Below, in pieces: positions 5,836-13,823 of a DNA stretch of 38,690 bases. Origin of the DNA: a virus; the IMG/VR virus record IMGVR_UViG_3300009034_000114, positions 1 through 38,690 of that record; one strand, written 5' to 3'. The position numbers and the translations under genes are program-made. The notes beneath the pieces are model-generated. The model was not told the origin of the DNA. It did not search any database and saw only the letters and a program-made list of their open reading frames with translations. Each line of letters begins with the position of its first letter. Within the stretch, counting starts at the first letter, position 1.

Positions 5836-6283
5836 TTTAAAATCGAGCGGATACAATCCCCGTATGATGTCAAAAAATGAGATGGACAAGCTGAAAAGAA
5901 GCATAGAGGAATTCGGATATGTGGAACCCATAATATGGAATAAAAGGACGGACAGAATTGTGGGCGGTCATCAAAGAATAAAAGCCATGAAAGACATCGG
6001 CATGGACGAAGTCGAGGTCGTGGTCGTGGACTTGGATGAGAAAAGGGAAAAGACATTGAACATAGCCCTAAATAAGATACAGGGAAAATGGGATTTGGAT
6101 AAGCTTTCCGTCATATTCGGGGAATTAAGAGAAGAAGACATTATAAGATTCACGGGGTTTGATTACGACGAGATAGATGCCGTGATATCCGGGATATTGC
6201 AGGAGGAGCCATTCGATAAAGAGATAAACGGGGGTTCCATGGACATCTCGAACAAATGTCCGAAGTGTGGTTACAGATGGTAG
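5807..6283 (+). CDS. ParB/sulfiredoxin-fold nuclease-like protein
   Basis: A 158-residue protein. It has the ParB N-terminal signature: ISDLKSSGYNPR (residues 8-19), IEEFGYVEPIIWN, then RIVGGHQRIKAM (45-56) with the conserved G-G-H-x-R-x-x-A core, and VEVVVVDLDEKREKTLNIALNKIQG. Viral copies commonly sit next to DNA methyltransferase and terminase genes and may act as nuclease or modification partner; true plasmid partition is unlikely since no ParA is present. The extreme C-terminus has CPKCG. The G+C content rises sharply here relative to the genes before it. Confidence 0.85.
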   Translation: MEIIKKRISDLKSSGYNPRMMSKNEMDKLKRSIEEFGYVEPIIWNKRTDRIVGGHQRIKAMKDIGMDEVEVVVVDLDEKREKTLNIALNKIQGKWDLDKLSVIFGELREEDIIRFTGFDYDEIDAVISGILQEEPFDKEINGGSMDISNKCPKCGYRW

Positions 6284-6660
6284 ATGTATTTACTAAGAAA
6301 AAAAGGAGCGAGATAATGTCAAAAATAAGGGGAAAATGGACCAGACCGGAGATTCTTGCCCATAATTGGCTTAAAGGGAATAAGATAAAGCACAGAATGC
6401 ATCCAAAGATGTATGGCAATCCCGACATTATCACGGGGAATAAGCTTATATTCATAGACGGATGTTTCTGGCACGGTTGTCCAAAACATTTTAGAATACC
6501 AAAATCAAACAGGAAATTCTGGGCACCCAAGATACGCAGGAATATACAAAGGGACAGAAAAATAAGAAAAACACTGAGAAAAAAAGGATATACGGTGATA
6601 AGGATATGGGAACACCAAAACTTGTATCCCTCTTTGCGGGTTGCGGCGGAAGCAGCGTAG
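6277..6660 (+). CDS. vsr: Very-short-patch repair (Vsr) endonuclease
   Basis: Vsr nicks DNA beside T:G mismatches that arise when 5-methylcytosine deaminates. The protein reads MVDVFTKKKRSEIMSKIRGKWTRPE at the start, the classic Vsr N-terminus, then FIDGCFWHGCPKH with the catalytic Asp and the His/Cys metal-site region, and an arginine/lysine-rich C-terminus with VIRIWEHQ. I chose ATG 6277 by family start; an in-frame ATG lies at 6256. Length 127 residues fits the family. It overlaps the C5-methyltransferase gene by 55 bases, a functional pair. Confidence 0.92.
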   Translation: MVDVFTKKKRSEIMSKIRGKWTRPEILAHNWLKGNKIKHRMHPKMYGNPDIITGNKLIFIDGCFWHGCPKHFRIPKSNRKFWAPKIRRNIQRDRKIRKTLRKKGYTVIRIWEHQNLYPSLRVAAEAA

Positions 6661-7511
6661 GATACAGGAATGCGGGATTTGATGAGATTTTGGCCGTGGA
6701 TTTTGATAAGAACGCCATAAAGACTTTTAATGTTAATTTTCCGAATGTGCCGATATGGGATAGGGACATTAGGACGATAAAGGGGGAAGAAATTCTTAAG
6801 TTTTGTAAACTGAAAGTCGGCGAACTTGATATGCTCGACGGAAGTCCCCCGTGCCAGGGATTCTCCACGATGGGAAAAAGGAACATATGCGATGAAAGGA
6901 ACGACCTTTTTAAACATAACATACGGTTGATTGATGAGATAAGACCCGGGGTATTTTTGATAGAGAACGTTTTTGGCATGGTAAAGGGGCGTATGAAGGG
7001 GTTGTTTCTGGAATATATGTCAGGTTTAAAATCATTGGATTATTCCGTGAGATGCAAACTCATGGACAGCAAATATTACGGGGTCCCGCAATCAAGAAAA
7101 AGACTGATATGGATTGGCGTGAGAAGGGACCTAAAAAAAGAGCCGGTATACCCCGAGCCAAATAGGAATGTTGTTACCATAAGAAAGGCATTGGAGAATG
7201 TAAAGCCGGATAAAATAAGAAAACCCAATAAAAAGATTTATAAAAATACGGGGTTTATCGTGAAAACAGACCCAAACAAACCCGCACCCACGATAATTAC
7301 GGGATTCAGATTGGTCCATTGGGATGACAACAGATTTCTGGATTTGAATGAATTAAAGATATTATGTTCATTTCCCCGGGACTTTAAATTCATAGGGACG
7401 GACAGCACCAAAATAAAAATGATGGGAAATGCCGTGATGCCAAAATTCATGGAGGTCGTGGCAAAAGAAATAAAGGAGAAGATATTATGTCCGGATATCC
7501 CAAGAAAGTAA
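6606..7511 (+). CDS. DNA (cytosine-5) methyltransferase
   Basis: A 301-residue enzyme that transfers a methyl group from AdoMet to cytosine C5. Motifs appear in order: FAGCGG (I, 10-15), GSPPCQGFS (IV, catalytic Cys83), ENVFG (VI, 120), QSRKR (VIII, 162-166) and GNAV (X, about 280). The target-recognition region between VIII and X is short, so specificity is probably a small site; it cannot be predicted here. It overlaps vsr upstream and the small terminase gene downstream (25 bases). Together they could protect viral DNA from host restriction. Base composition is richer in G+C than the surrounding genome. Confidence 0.95.
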   Translation: MGTPKLVSLFAGCGGSSVGYRNAGFDEILAVDFDKNAIKTFNVNFPNVPIWDRDIRTIKGEEILKFCKLKVGELDMLDGSPPCQGFSTMGKRNICDERNDLFKHNIRLIDEIRPGVFLIENVFGMVKGRMKGLFLEYMSGLKSLDYSVRCKLMDSKYYGVPQSRKRLIWIGVRRDLKKEPVYPEPNRNVVTIRKALENVKPDKIRKPNKKIYKNTGFIVKTDPNKPAPTIITGFRLVHWDDNRFLDLNELKILCSFPRDFKFIGTDSTKIKMMGNAVMPKFMEVVAKEIKEKILCPDIPRK

Positions 7512-7924
7512 AAGAGAAAGCCCTGATGTTGTATAAGGCGGGAGAAAGAATTGAGACAATCAGCCATAGAAAGGACATGCCCAGTAAACAGACATTATGG
7601 GCTTGGAAAAAGAAGTTCAACTGGGGGTCCAAGAAGAAGAAGGCTGACGAGAGAGCGGACAAGATACTTGACGAAACCTTGACGGACATAGCACTAAGGC
7701 AGAGGAAGATTATAAAGGGACTACTGGCAAGAAGCATTCCCGCATTGATAACCAAACTTGAGCAGGAGGGGGGCTCCATAAAGGACGTCATAGACTTACT
7801 AAGGCATGAACTGCATTTGGAAGGCAAGGCATCCAGTTCATTGGAGATAACATTCAGGGACAGGTTTGAGAAGGCGTACAAGGAGATAACCAAGGATTAT
7901 AATGATTCAAAAGATTCCGACTAA
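7487..7924 (+). CDS. Terminase small subunit
   Basis: A 145-residue protein directly upstream of the large subunit, overlapping it by 23 bases. The N-terminus YPKKVKEKALMLYKAGERIETISHRKDMPSKQTLWAWKKKFNW is a homeodomain-like helix-turn-helix that ends in the W-x-x-KFNW motif common to small terminases. It is followed by a basic linker and a long helical oligomerisation region. It recognises the packaging site on viral DNA and recruits TerL. GGAGAAG upstream is the likely ribosome binding site. Confidence 0.85.
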   Translation: MSGYPKKVKEKALMLYKAGERIETISHRKDMPSKQTLWAWKKKFNWGSKKKKADERADKILDETLTDIALRQRKIIKGLLARSIPALITKLEQEGGSIKDVIDLLRHELHLEGKASSSLEITFRDRFEKAYKEITKDYNDSKDSD

Positions 7925-9155
7925 GGAGGAGTTTTTCTTCAAACTCTGTACAGGCAATACGCCTTATGAGTTTCAAAGTTCAGTATTAAATGACAGCAAC
8001 AAGTACATAGTTGTCAGGAGCGGAAGACAGCTTGGTAAGACAGAGGTCATAGCAGTAAAGGCACTCAAAGAGGCCATGGTAGATAACCAGCAGATTCTGG
8101 TGGTCAGCTCCACACAGAGGCAGAGTGATATCCTTTATTCAAGGATAAGAAGATTTGCCCATGCCATTGGACTGGACATGGAACTATTGATGGATACAAG
8201 AGAAACATTAAAGTTCAAGAACAACTCTGAGATACATTCTTTACCTGCCGGACGTACGGGAGAGACCATAAGGGGATTCTCCCCCACCCTTCTAATTCTG
8301 GAAGAGGCAGCCTTTATTCCAGATATTGTATTTGAGGCGGTAGAGCCGGGTCTGGCACACACCGGTGGTAAGATGTGGATGATTTCCACACCTTTTGGAA
8401 AGAAGGGTTTTTTCTATGAGAGCTTTAAGAAGGAGTATTTCTCAAGATATCATTTTCCAGCAAGCAAGTACAAGGACTGTTATGCCAAGGGATGGCTTGA
8501 AAGAAAGAAAGAAGAACTAACAGATATGACATATTTACAGGAATATGAGGCTGAGTTTCTTAGTGAGTCTGACGCATACTTTCCAATAGATTTGATAAAG
8601 AGTTGCATAGGGGACATAGAGGGAGTTGATAGACCCCGCGGTAAAAAGGACTATTATCTTGGCATAGATTGTGCCAGATATGGAACCGATGAGACAGCAT
8701 ACATAATATTGGAGGTGGATGCAAAGGATAATGCGAGAGTAATTAAGATAATAGGTACAAGTAAGAAACCAGGTACCGACATAATAGGCAGGACAATAGC
8801 CCTTAACAATGTTTGGCACTTTAAGGGCATTTACATAGATGAGACGGGGGGATATGGCAATGTAGCTGACGTTCTTATGGAAGAGCCCAATCTAATAATA
8901 GAACCCGTTACTTTTACGCTTTATTCCAAGGAAAGAATGTATATAAATCTTAAGAATCTCATGGAGAAAGGCAGGATAAAGTTTCCAAAACATTCAAAGT
9001 TAATATTTCAACTGCAGGAGCTAATCTATAAGTACACCTCAAGAAGTGTTCTTCAATTGGAGCATCCAGAACGTGGACATGACGATTATCCAGATGCATT
9101 GGCTCTTGTATGCAGATGTTTGGAGACTCAAAAGACTGCTTTCGGACCGTTTTAG
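7902..9155 (+). CDS. Terminase large subunit
   Basis: The 417-residue DNA-packaging motor. The ATPase domain has RSGRQLGKTE (Walker A, about 39-48), LLILEEAAF (Walker B with catalytic Glu, 130-138) and the coupling motif MISTPFGKKG (160-169). The RNase H-like nuclease domain has GIDCARYGTDE (Asp256), IYIDETGGYG (Asp313) and a final GHDDYPDAL, the three acidic sites expected. Complete length for the family. The last gene of the G+C-richer block; AT-rich virion genes begin after it behind their own promoter. Confidence 0.97.
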   Translation: MIQKIPTKEEFFFKLCTGNTPYEFQSSVLNDSNKYIVVRSGRQLGKTEVIAVKALKEAMVDNQQILVVSSTQRQSDILYSRIRRFAHAIGLDMELLMDTRETLKFKNNSEIHSLPAGRTGETIRGFSPTLLILEEAAFIPDIVFEAVEPGLAHTGGKMWMISTPFGKKGFFYESFKKEYFSRYHFPASKYKDCYAKGWLERKKEELTDMTYLQEYEAEFLSESDAYFPIDLIKSCIGDIEGVDRPRGKKDYYLGIDCARYGTDETAYIILEVDAKDNARVIKIIGTSKKPGTDIIGRTIALNNVWHFKGIYIDETGGYGNVADVLMEEPNLIIEPVTFTLYSKERMYINLKNLMEKGRIKFPKHSKLIFQLQELIYKYTSRSVLQLEHPERGHDDYPDALALVCRCLETQKTAFGPF

Positions 9156-9160
9156 ATAAG

Positions 9161-9168
9161 CTTAAATA
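9161..9168 (+). promoter_or_regulatory. TATA box of the virion operon
   Basis: CTTAAATA (9161-9168), in an otherwise non-coding 41-base gap, lies about 29 bases before the portal ATG at 9197. No Shine-Dalgarno motif precedes the ATG (AAAATAAAAGATAGC), so a leaderless or near-leaderless transcript is likely. Confidence 0.65.
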
Positions 9169-9196
9169 GTCCTTTGTCCTAAAAATAAAAGATAGC

Positions 9197-10993
9197 ATGT
9201 TTCCTTTTAAGCCAAAGGCAGATTCTACAGTAAAGGAATCAGCCAAAAGTATGATATTATTGGACAAGGCTGTTGGATTGATAGCCCCTCTTACTGAAAA
9301 GCTAAAGGGAAAGATAGAAGAAGAAAGCAGATTCTCTCCTTCTCAAGTGTCTGAACATTTTGAAGATTATAAGGAGAATGAGTTACTTTTTAAGAACGTT
9401 CCAATCATAGCAGGAGTAATAGACAAACTGGTTGATTTTGCAGTAGGTCCTGGGTATTACATAGAAGGAGAGGACAAGGAAGCAGTTGAAGCAATTAATA
9501 ACTTTATGGAGAAACATAACTTTGATTTGTTACTAAGAGAGATAATAAGAAACATGCTTATATATGGAAATGCTTATGTTGAAAAAGCCATAGAAAAAGA
9601 AATAGATGTAGAGACCGGAGACTTTGAGAACTTTACTATTTCTGCATTAAAGAACTGGGACCCAAAGAATATATATGTATCAAGAAGCGAACAAGGAGAA
9701 GTTAGAAAGTTTGTTCAGCAGGAATCAAGAAGAGCAAACAAGGTTGAGTTTGAGCCAGATGAGATGGCACATTTCAAGTTCAACGTAGTCGCTGACGAGC
9801 CCTACGGAACAAGTCTTATACATCCATTAAAGACAATAACATATGATAAATTAAAACTAGAAAGAGATATGGCTCTTCTTATGAATAGAAAAGCCAATTC
9901 CCCATTACAAGTAAAGATAGGTGGTGTAAGATTAGATAAGTACATACAACCCTCCGCAGCCCAATTATCTCAATTTGGAGCAGAACTAGAGCATTTAAGA
10001 GCAAGAAATGAATTTGTTACAAATGACCTGGTTGAGATGAAAGTAGTTGAAATGGGTAGGATAGGGGAGAAGTTCCTTAATGTATTTAATCATTATGATG
10101 GTCAGATTATATTTGGTTCACAAGTTCCAGAGGTTCTATTAGGAAAAGGAAGTATTCCAGAAGGATTAGCAAAAGTGCAGATGGACGCATTCCAATTGAG
10201 GATACAATCTATTCAATTAAATGTAGAGCTTGTGTTAGAAGAACAAATTATAAAACCATACTTAACCATGTTGGGCCTTAATGATGATATAGACTTCGAG
10301 TGGGGGCCACAAGAGGAGGAAGACAAAGAGAAACTACTTGAGACATATTCAAAACTACTAAGTCCAGCATTAGTATTAACGCAACAAACAAGAACAGACT
10401 TTGAGAATCAACTAAGGCAACTTATGGGAATCCCAGGTAATGTAGAAGTTACAGGAGAACCATTAGTAACACCAGTTAGAAAACCATTCGGCAAGGGATT
10501 TGAAGCGTTTAACCCAATCCCTTTAGCAAGAGAGGGAACAATAGAATATGATGTAATAGAAAGCTTTGTAGGATTTAAGATTACTAATTTTATGAATAAC
10601 ATTAAGAAGTTTATTAAAGGAAGAAGATTCGAGGATGTTAGAAGCTTAAGGAAAAAGGATATTCCAAAATTCAAAAAAGCATTATCAAGTGGATTCGAAG
10701 AAGGGAAGACAATATCCACAATTACAAAAGATGTAGAGCCATTTATGAAAAAGAAAGAAGAAACAGATAATGTTGTCAGAACAGAAGTTATAAGAGCAAG
10801 TAATGAAGGAGCTTTACAAACATACAAAGAATCGCCAGTTGTTAGACAAGTTGAATGGTCTACATCAATGGACTTAAGAGTATGTCCAGTCTGCGCTGGA
10901 TTAAATAACAAAAGATTTACTTTTGAAAAAGCAGAAGGAAAGATTCCAATACATCCAAGATGCAGATGCAGTTGGCTTCCAATAACGGAGTGA
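9197..10993 (+). CDS. Portal protein fused to a MuF-type head morphogenesis domain
   Basis: A 598-residue protein. Residues ~1-400 match the portal family: a helical start, NVPIIAGVIDKLVDFAVGPGYYI, a conserved IIRNMLIYGNAYVEK, the WDPKNIYV wing segment, and VPEVLLGKGSIPEGLAKVQMDAF in the stem/crown. Residues ~455-598 are a MuF/gp7-like domain with VVRTEVIRASNEGALQTY and the closing CPVCAGLNNK ... IPIHPRCRCSWLP cysteine motif. Portal and MuF are usually separate genes, so this is a fusion. The dodecameric portal is the DNA channel of the head; the MuF part likely faces the interior. Confidence 0.93.
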   Translation: MFPFKPKADSTVKESAKSMILLDKAVGLIAPLTEKLKGKIEEESRFSPSQVSEHFEDYKENELLFKNVPIIAGVIDKLVDFAVGPGYYIEGEDKEAVEAINNFMEKHNFDLLLREIIRNMLIYGNAYVEKAIEKEIDVETGDFENFTISALKNWDPKNIYVSRSEQGEVRKFVQQESRRANKVEFEPDEMAHFKFNVVADEPYGTSLIHPLKTITYDKLKLERDMALLMNRKANSPLQVKIGGVRLDKYIQPSAAQLSQFGAELEHLRARNEFVTNDLVEMKVVEMGRIGEKFLNVFNHYDGQIIFGSQVPEVLLGKGSIPEGLAKVQMDAFQLRIQSIQLNVELVLEEQIIKPYLTMLGLNDDIDFEWGPQEEEDKEKLLETYSKLLSPALVLTQQTRTDFENQLRQLMGIPGNVEVTGEPLVTPVRKPFGKGFEAFNPIPLAREGTIEYDVIESFVGFKITNFMNNIKKFIKGRRFEDVRSLRKKDIPKFKKALSSGFEEGKTISTITKDVEPFMKKKEETDNVVRTEVIRASNEGALQTYKESPVVRQVEWSTSMDLRVCPVCAGLNNKRFTFEKAEGKIPIHPRCRCSWLPITE

Positions 10994-10997
10994 TACA

Positions 10998-11183
10998 ATG
11001 GATAAATTACCAATATGTTTTATTTGTGAAGATAGAAATGGTTTTATAGGAATTAATATAAAAGGTAAACTAAGATTTGTATGTGGAGAATGTTCTACTG
11101 ATAGAAGTAGAAAGATATCAGAGTTTATTGAAACTCAGATTTTAGGAACAATAGAAAAAGAGGATAAAGATGGAGATAGATGA
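10998..11183 (+). CDS. Small zinc-knuckle protein
   Basis: A 61-residue protein with CFIC (residues 7-10) and CGEC (29-32) forming a likely four-cysteine zinc site, then a charged C-terminal helix. GGAGTGA precedes the ATG. It sits between portal and protease genes; whether it is structural is unknown. Confidence 0.65.
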   Translation: MDKLPICFICEDRNGFIGINIKGKLRFVCGECSTDRSRKISEFIETQILGTIEKEDKDGDR

Positions 11184-11379
11184 TTTAATGTACACAGGAC
11201 TAAGTGCTAAGGAAGTGAAAGATATTCTAAAGCTAAAGCACAAACTTGATACAAAATGGTTAGAGAAATCCATAGAAATGGAAAAGAAACTAATTAGATT
11301 TAAGAATGATGAGGAACTTTATTTAATAGAAGAAATCAAAAAATTTGATAAATCCGTAGATGGAACAGAGATTCGTTAA
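11170..11379 (+). CDS. Small helical protein of unknown function
   Basis: A 69-residue, highly charged, probably all-helical protein (MEIDDLMYTGLSAKEVKDIL and a long lysine/glutamate helix). It overlaps the upstream gene by 14 bases. GAGGATAAAG upstream may serve as a ribosome binding site. Unrecognised. Confidence 0.6.
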   Translation: MEIDDLMYTGLSAKEVKDILKLKHKLDTKWLEKSIEMEKKLIRFKNDEELYLIEEIKKFDKSVDGTEIR

Positions 11380-11382
11380 TTC

Positions 11383-11408
11383 GCTATATAGCATATATTT
11401 TTAAAGTA
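11383..11408 (+). promoter_or_regulatory. TATA box with GCTATATAGC operator
   Basis: ATTTTTAAAGTA (11397-11408) is a TATA-like box about 25 bp before the leaderless-looking ATG at 11431. Just upstream lies the perfect palindrome GCTATATAGC (11383-11392). The same half-site GCTATATAG recurs as an inverted repeat at 28290-28332, in front of the AbrB-like gene. Confidence 0.65.
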
Positions 11409-11430
11409 TTTATCCTTATATTATTACATA

Positions 11431-11748
11431 ATGCCAATTCTATATTGTCCCCACTGCAATCAGCAAGTTATGTATGATAAAAGAGATACTGATTATGTTC
11501 ACAGATGTACTTCTCAAAATCTAGTTCTTGACGAAGAAGATGTTTTAAAACTTGGTAATTATATTGATGAAGGAACAGGACAAGAAGTTGCAGTTAGGAA
11601 CCCATACTTCCAAGGTTCAGCAAATAAACTCTGGGGTAGGAGGGCAGCACATATAGGAGAAAGGCATCATACATTAACAGATAGAGGAAATATTAAACAA
11701 TTATACAGACAGAGACAACATTTTGAATATATTAAAATTAAAAAATAG
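11431..11748 (+). CDS. Zinc-ribbon virion-region protein
   Basis: A 105-residue protein that begins with MPILYCPHCNQQV and a later HRC, a partial zinc ribbon. It has a basic C-terminal half with RRAAHIGERHHTLTDRGNIKQLYRQRQHFEYI. It has its own promoter and no leader. Its place between portal and protease suggests a head-assembly role, but I do not know the family's function. Confidence 0.65.
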   Translation: MPILYCPHCNQQVMYDKRDTDYVHRCTSQNLVLDEEDVLKLGNYIDEGTGQEVAVRNPYFQGSANKLWGRRAAHIGERHHTLTDRGNIKQLYRQRQHFEYIKIKK

Positions 11749-11759
11749 GAGATGTAACT

Positions 11760-11984
11760 ATGTCAAACGGAAAGCCAAGCGGACCAAGTCCACCAGGTAC
11801 ATTTTATGAATACTTGCAAGAAAAAGAGGAAATCACCGAACAATTATATCCAGGTCAATTAAAAAATATCTCAACAGAAGAATTAAAAATGATGTTCAAA
11901 AGAGCATTAGCGGCAAATAGAGAGAGAGATGCAAGAACGATTGGATTAGAGTTAAAAAGCAGAGGCGTAGAACCTCTAGGATGA
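11760..11984 (+). CDS. Small virion-region protein with FYEYLQEKE segment
   Basis: A 74-residue protein: a disordered Pro/Gly start (SNGKPSGPSPPGT), the segment FYEYLQEKEE, then two charged helices. The next gene begins with a near copy of that segment (SFYKYLEEKEG). Such a shared short tag in neighbouring head genes could be a capsid or scaffold docking signal (inference). GGAGATG precedes the ATG. Confidence 0.6.
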   Translation: MSNGKPSGPSPPGTFYEYLQEKEEITEQLYPGQLKNISTEELKMMFKRALAANRERDARTIGLELKSRGVEPLG

Positions 11985-11988
11985 GAGT

Positions 11989-12294
11989 ATGAAATCATTC
12001 TATAAATATTTAGAAGAGAAAGAAGGATTTGTAAAGGAAAAACATTCTGCTAAATGGCATAGATGTGTGGATAAGGTCAGAGCACAAGGAGGAGTTGAGT
12101 CCCCAGAAGCAGTTTGCACAGCGGCTTTAGGAGACGAATCCTTTGAAAGTTATGAAACAAATTTAAAAGAAGTTTCTTTAAGAGATGCTCTTGCTATGAA
12201 AATGTTTAATACTACTTATAGTATGTTAACAGATGAACAAAAGAAACAGGTTGATTTAAAAATACATACTAAACTATACCCCCTTCGTGATTAA
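11989..12294 (+). CDS. Small head-region protein with C-V-x-K-V ... C-T-A motif
   Basis: A 101-residue protein starting with KSFYKYLEEKEG. Residues ~19-48 read SAKWHRCVDKVRAQGG followed by SPEAVCTAALG, a motif common in small phage head-region proteins. The next gene's N-terminus repeats it in reduced form (CVKKVMAQG ... AFAICTAQL). The C-terminus (KEVSLRDALAMKMF) is helical. Probably a head assembly or internal protein; exact role unknown. Confidence 0.6.
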   Translation: MKSFYKYLEEKEGFVKEKHSAKWHRCVDKVRAQGGVESPEAVCTAALGDESFESYETNLKEVSLRDALAMKMFNTTYSMLTDEQKKQVDLKIHTKLYPLRD

Positions 12295-12295
12295 A

Positions 12296-13333
12296 ATGCC
12301 AAAAGAATTAGAAGATTGTGTGAAAAAAGTTATGGCACAAGGAAAGTCAAGAGATAGTGCTTTTGCTATTTGTACAGCCCAACTTAAGAAAAGTAAAGAA
12401 CGTAATGATTTTAGATTTGTAACTACGATAACAGAGATAGCACAAAGTCAGGGAGGTAATTTCTTAAATATCTCTGGAGTGGCTGTTGATGAAACAGTAA
12501 GCTACAATGGTGTTAAATATATAGCAGAAGAATTGAGAAATGCCTGCCAGACATTATCAAACAAACCAATTTTAAAAGACCATAAAAATGAAGTAGATTC
12601 AATAGTAGGAAGAATTACAGAAGCTTATTTTGATGAGTCCTCAAAGTCAGTTAAGTACAGAGGACAGATAATGGATGAAAAGATGAAAGAAATGATTAAT
12701 GATGGAAGGATTAAGCAAGTGTCTATTGGAGCAAGAGTTAAAGAACTTGCAAAAGAAACAAAAGAGAATGTTAATTATGTTATTGCTAAGGGTATTGAAT
12801 TTGTGGAGTTGTCCTTAGTCGCCATTCATGGTGTGCCCAATGCAACAGTAACTAATAATTCATATGTGGCAACTTTACAAGAGATGATAAAAACTAGAGG
12901 TGAAGCTTTTATGGTACAAGAGCCAGAAGCCGAAGTTCCAAAGTTAGAGCCAGAACCAGAAAAGCCTGAAGAACAACTAGGAGAAATGGAAGTTCTCAAG
13001 GCAGAAATTGAAAAACTCAAAGCTGAAGTTGAAAAACTAAAAGCTAAACTTGGAGCTGAGGAACAAGAAGAAGAACCAAAGCCTGAAGAAGTAAAGCCTC
13101 CTGAAGAGGAAAAGAAAGTTGAGACAGAAGCATTGAAGAAGCAACTCAGAGTTTTGGAAAGCAGAATAAATAGTATTACTCCAAAGCTAAAAGGTAGGAT
13201 AGCATCAGAGAAAGCTAAGAACATTAGCGAAACTTTCAGGATACAGAAAGGTAGAGAAGGTACAAGTTTCTATGATGAGAGACTTGGAACTGCTAAAAAC
13301 TTAGGAGAATACCTAAGAATGAAGGGTGAATAA
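12296..13333 (+). CDS. Prohead protease with C-terminal scaffold coiled coil
   Basis: A 345-residue protein (start ATG 12296; an in-frame GTG lies at 12287). After the short CVKKVMAQG ... CTAQL tag comes a protease-like domain of the XkdF/phage prohead type: NFLNISGVAVDETV, ILKDHKNEVDSIVGRI with a candidate catalytic His, and VSIGARV ... FVELSLVAIHGVPNATV, the conserved SLV-x-xPGxPNA-like end. From about residue 200 it turns into a Glu/Pro/Lys-rich linker and a heptad coiled coil, as in protease-scaffold fusions. It would guide and then mature the capsid shell. Confidence 0.8.
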   Translation: MPKELEDCVKKVMAQGKSRDSAFAICTAQLKKSKERNDFRFVTTITEIAQSQGGNFLNISGVAVDETVSYNGVKYIAEELRNACQTLSNKPILKDHKNEVDSIVGRITEAYFDESSKSVKYRGQIMDEKMKEMINDGRIKQVSIGARVKELAKETKENVNYVIAKGIEFVELSLVAIHGVPNATVTNNSYVATLQEMIKTRGEAFMVQEPEAEVPKLEPEPEKPEEQLGEMEVLKAEIEKLKAEVEKLKAKLGAEEQEEEPKPEEVKPPEEEKKVETEALKKQLRVLESRINSITPKLKGRIASEKAKNISETFRIQKGREGTSFYDERLGTAKNLGEYLRMKGE

Positions 13334-13335
13334 AT

Positions 13336-13812
13336 ATGGCATACGATTCAGCAGTATATATCGATGATGGCGATGCAAAAGCATTCACAGCATTTGCCGG
13401 TGGAAGCATCCTGGCAGGAGACCTAGTCTATCCAATCTCTGGAGCAAACACTTTCAACTCAGTTGGAAGCAGACACACAACTTTTGATGGAAAAGAAATA
13501 GTTGTTGTGGCAGGTTCAAGTGCAGCCGTAATTAAACAGTTGTGCGTTGGATTGGCCATGGTAGATGCATCAAGTGGAAATGAAGTTAGTGTCATGAAGA
13601 GAGGAATTGTTATCTTACCAGCAGGTTCAAATGGAATCGCAGCAGGAAAGAGTGTCTACGCAGTAGGCTATGGTGTTGGTGGGGCAATAAGCCACAACAA
13701 CGCATGTGTCGAAGATTTGACTGCGGGAGCAGGTTCAGTCTTCCCAATAGGAAAATCATTAAACAGTGCTACAGCAAATGCACAGTTTGCAGTGATTTCC
13801 CTAAACATTTGA
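13336..13812 (+). CDS. Capsid decoration/stabilisation protein (DUF2190-like)
   Basis: A 158-residue beta-rich, Gly/Ala/Ser-rich protein directly before the major capsid gene. Its pattern (AFAGGSILAGDLVYPISG, IKQLCVGLAMVDASSG, GIVILPAGSNGIAAGKSVYAVG) matches the small decoration-type proteins that clamp HK97-fold shells. GGTGAATAAAT precedes the ATG. Confidence 0.7.
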   Translation: MAYDSAVYIDDGDAKAFTAFAGGSILAGDLVYPISGANTFNSVGSRHTTFDGKEIVVVAGSSAAVIKQLCVGLAMVDASSGNEVSVMKRGIVILPAGSNGIAAGKSVYAVGYGVGGAISHNNACVEDLTAGAGSVFPIGKSLNSATANAQFAVISLNI

Positions 13813-13823
13813 GGTGAAGAGAA

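Noticed and set aside
5580-6056. Long - strand open frame opposite the ParB-like gene
   Set aside because: Low-complexity shadow translation of a well-supported + strand gene; no promoter or start signal.
6150-6979. Long - strand open frames opposite vsr and the C5-methyltransferase
   Set aside because: They mirror two genes with clear catalytic motifs on the + strand.
10408-11013. 201-residue - strand open frame opposite the portal C-terminus
   Set aside because: Shadow of the MuF domain, which has strong family motifs.
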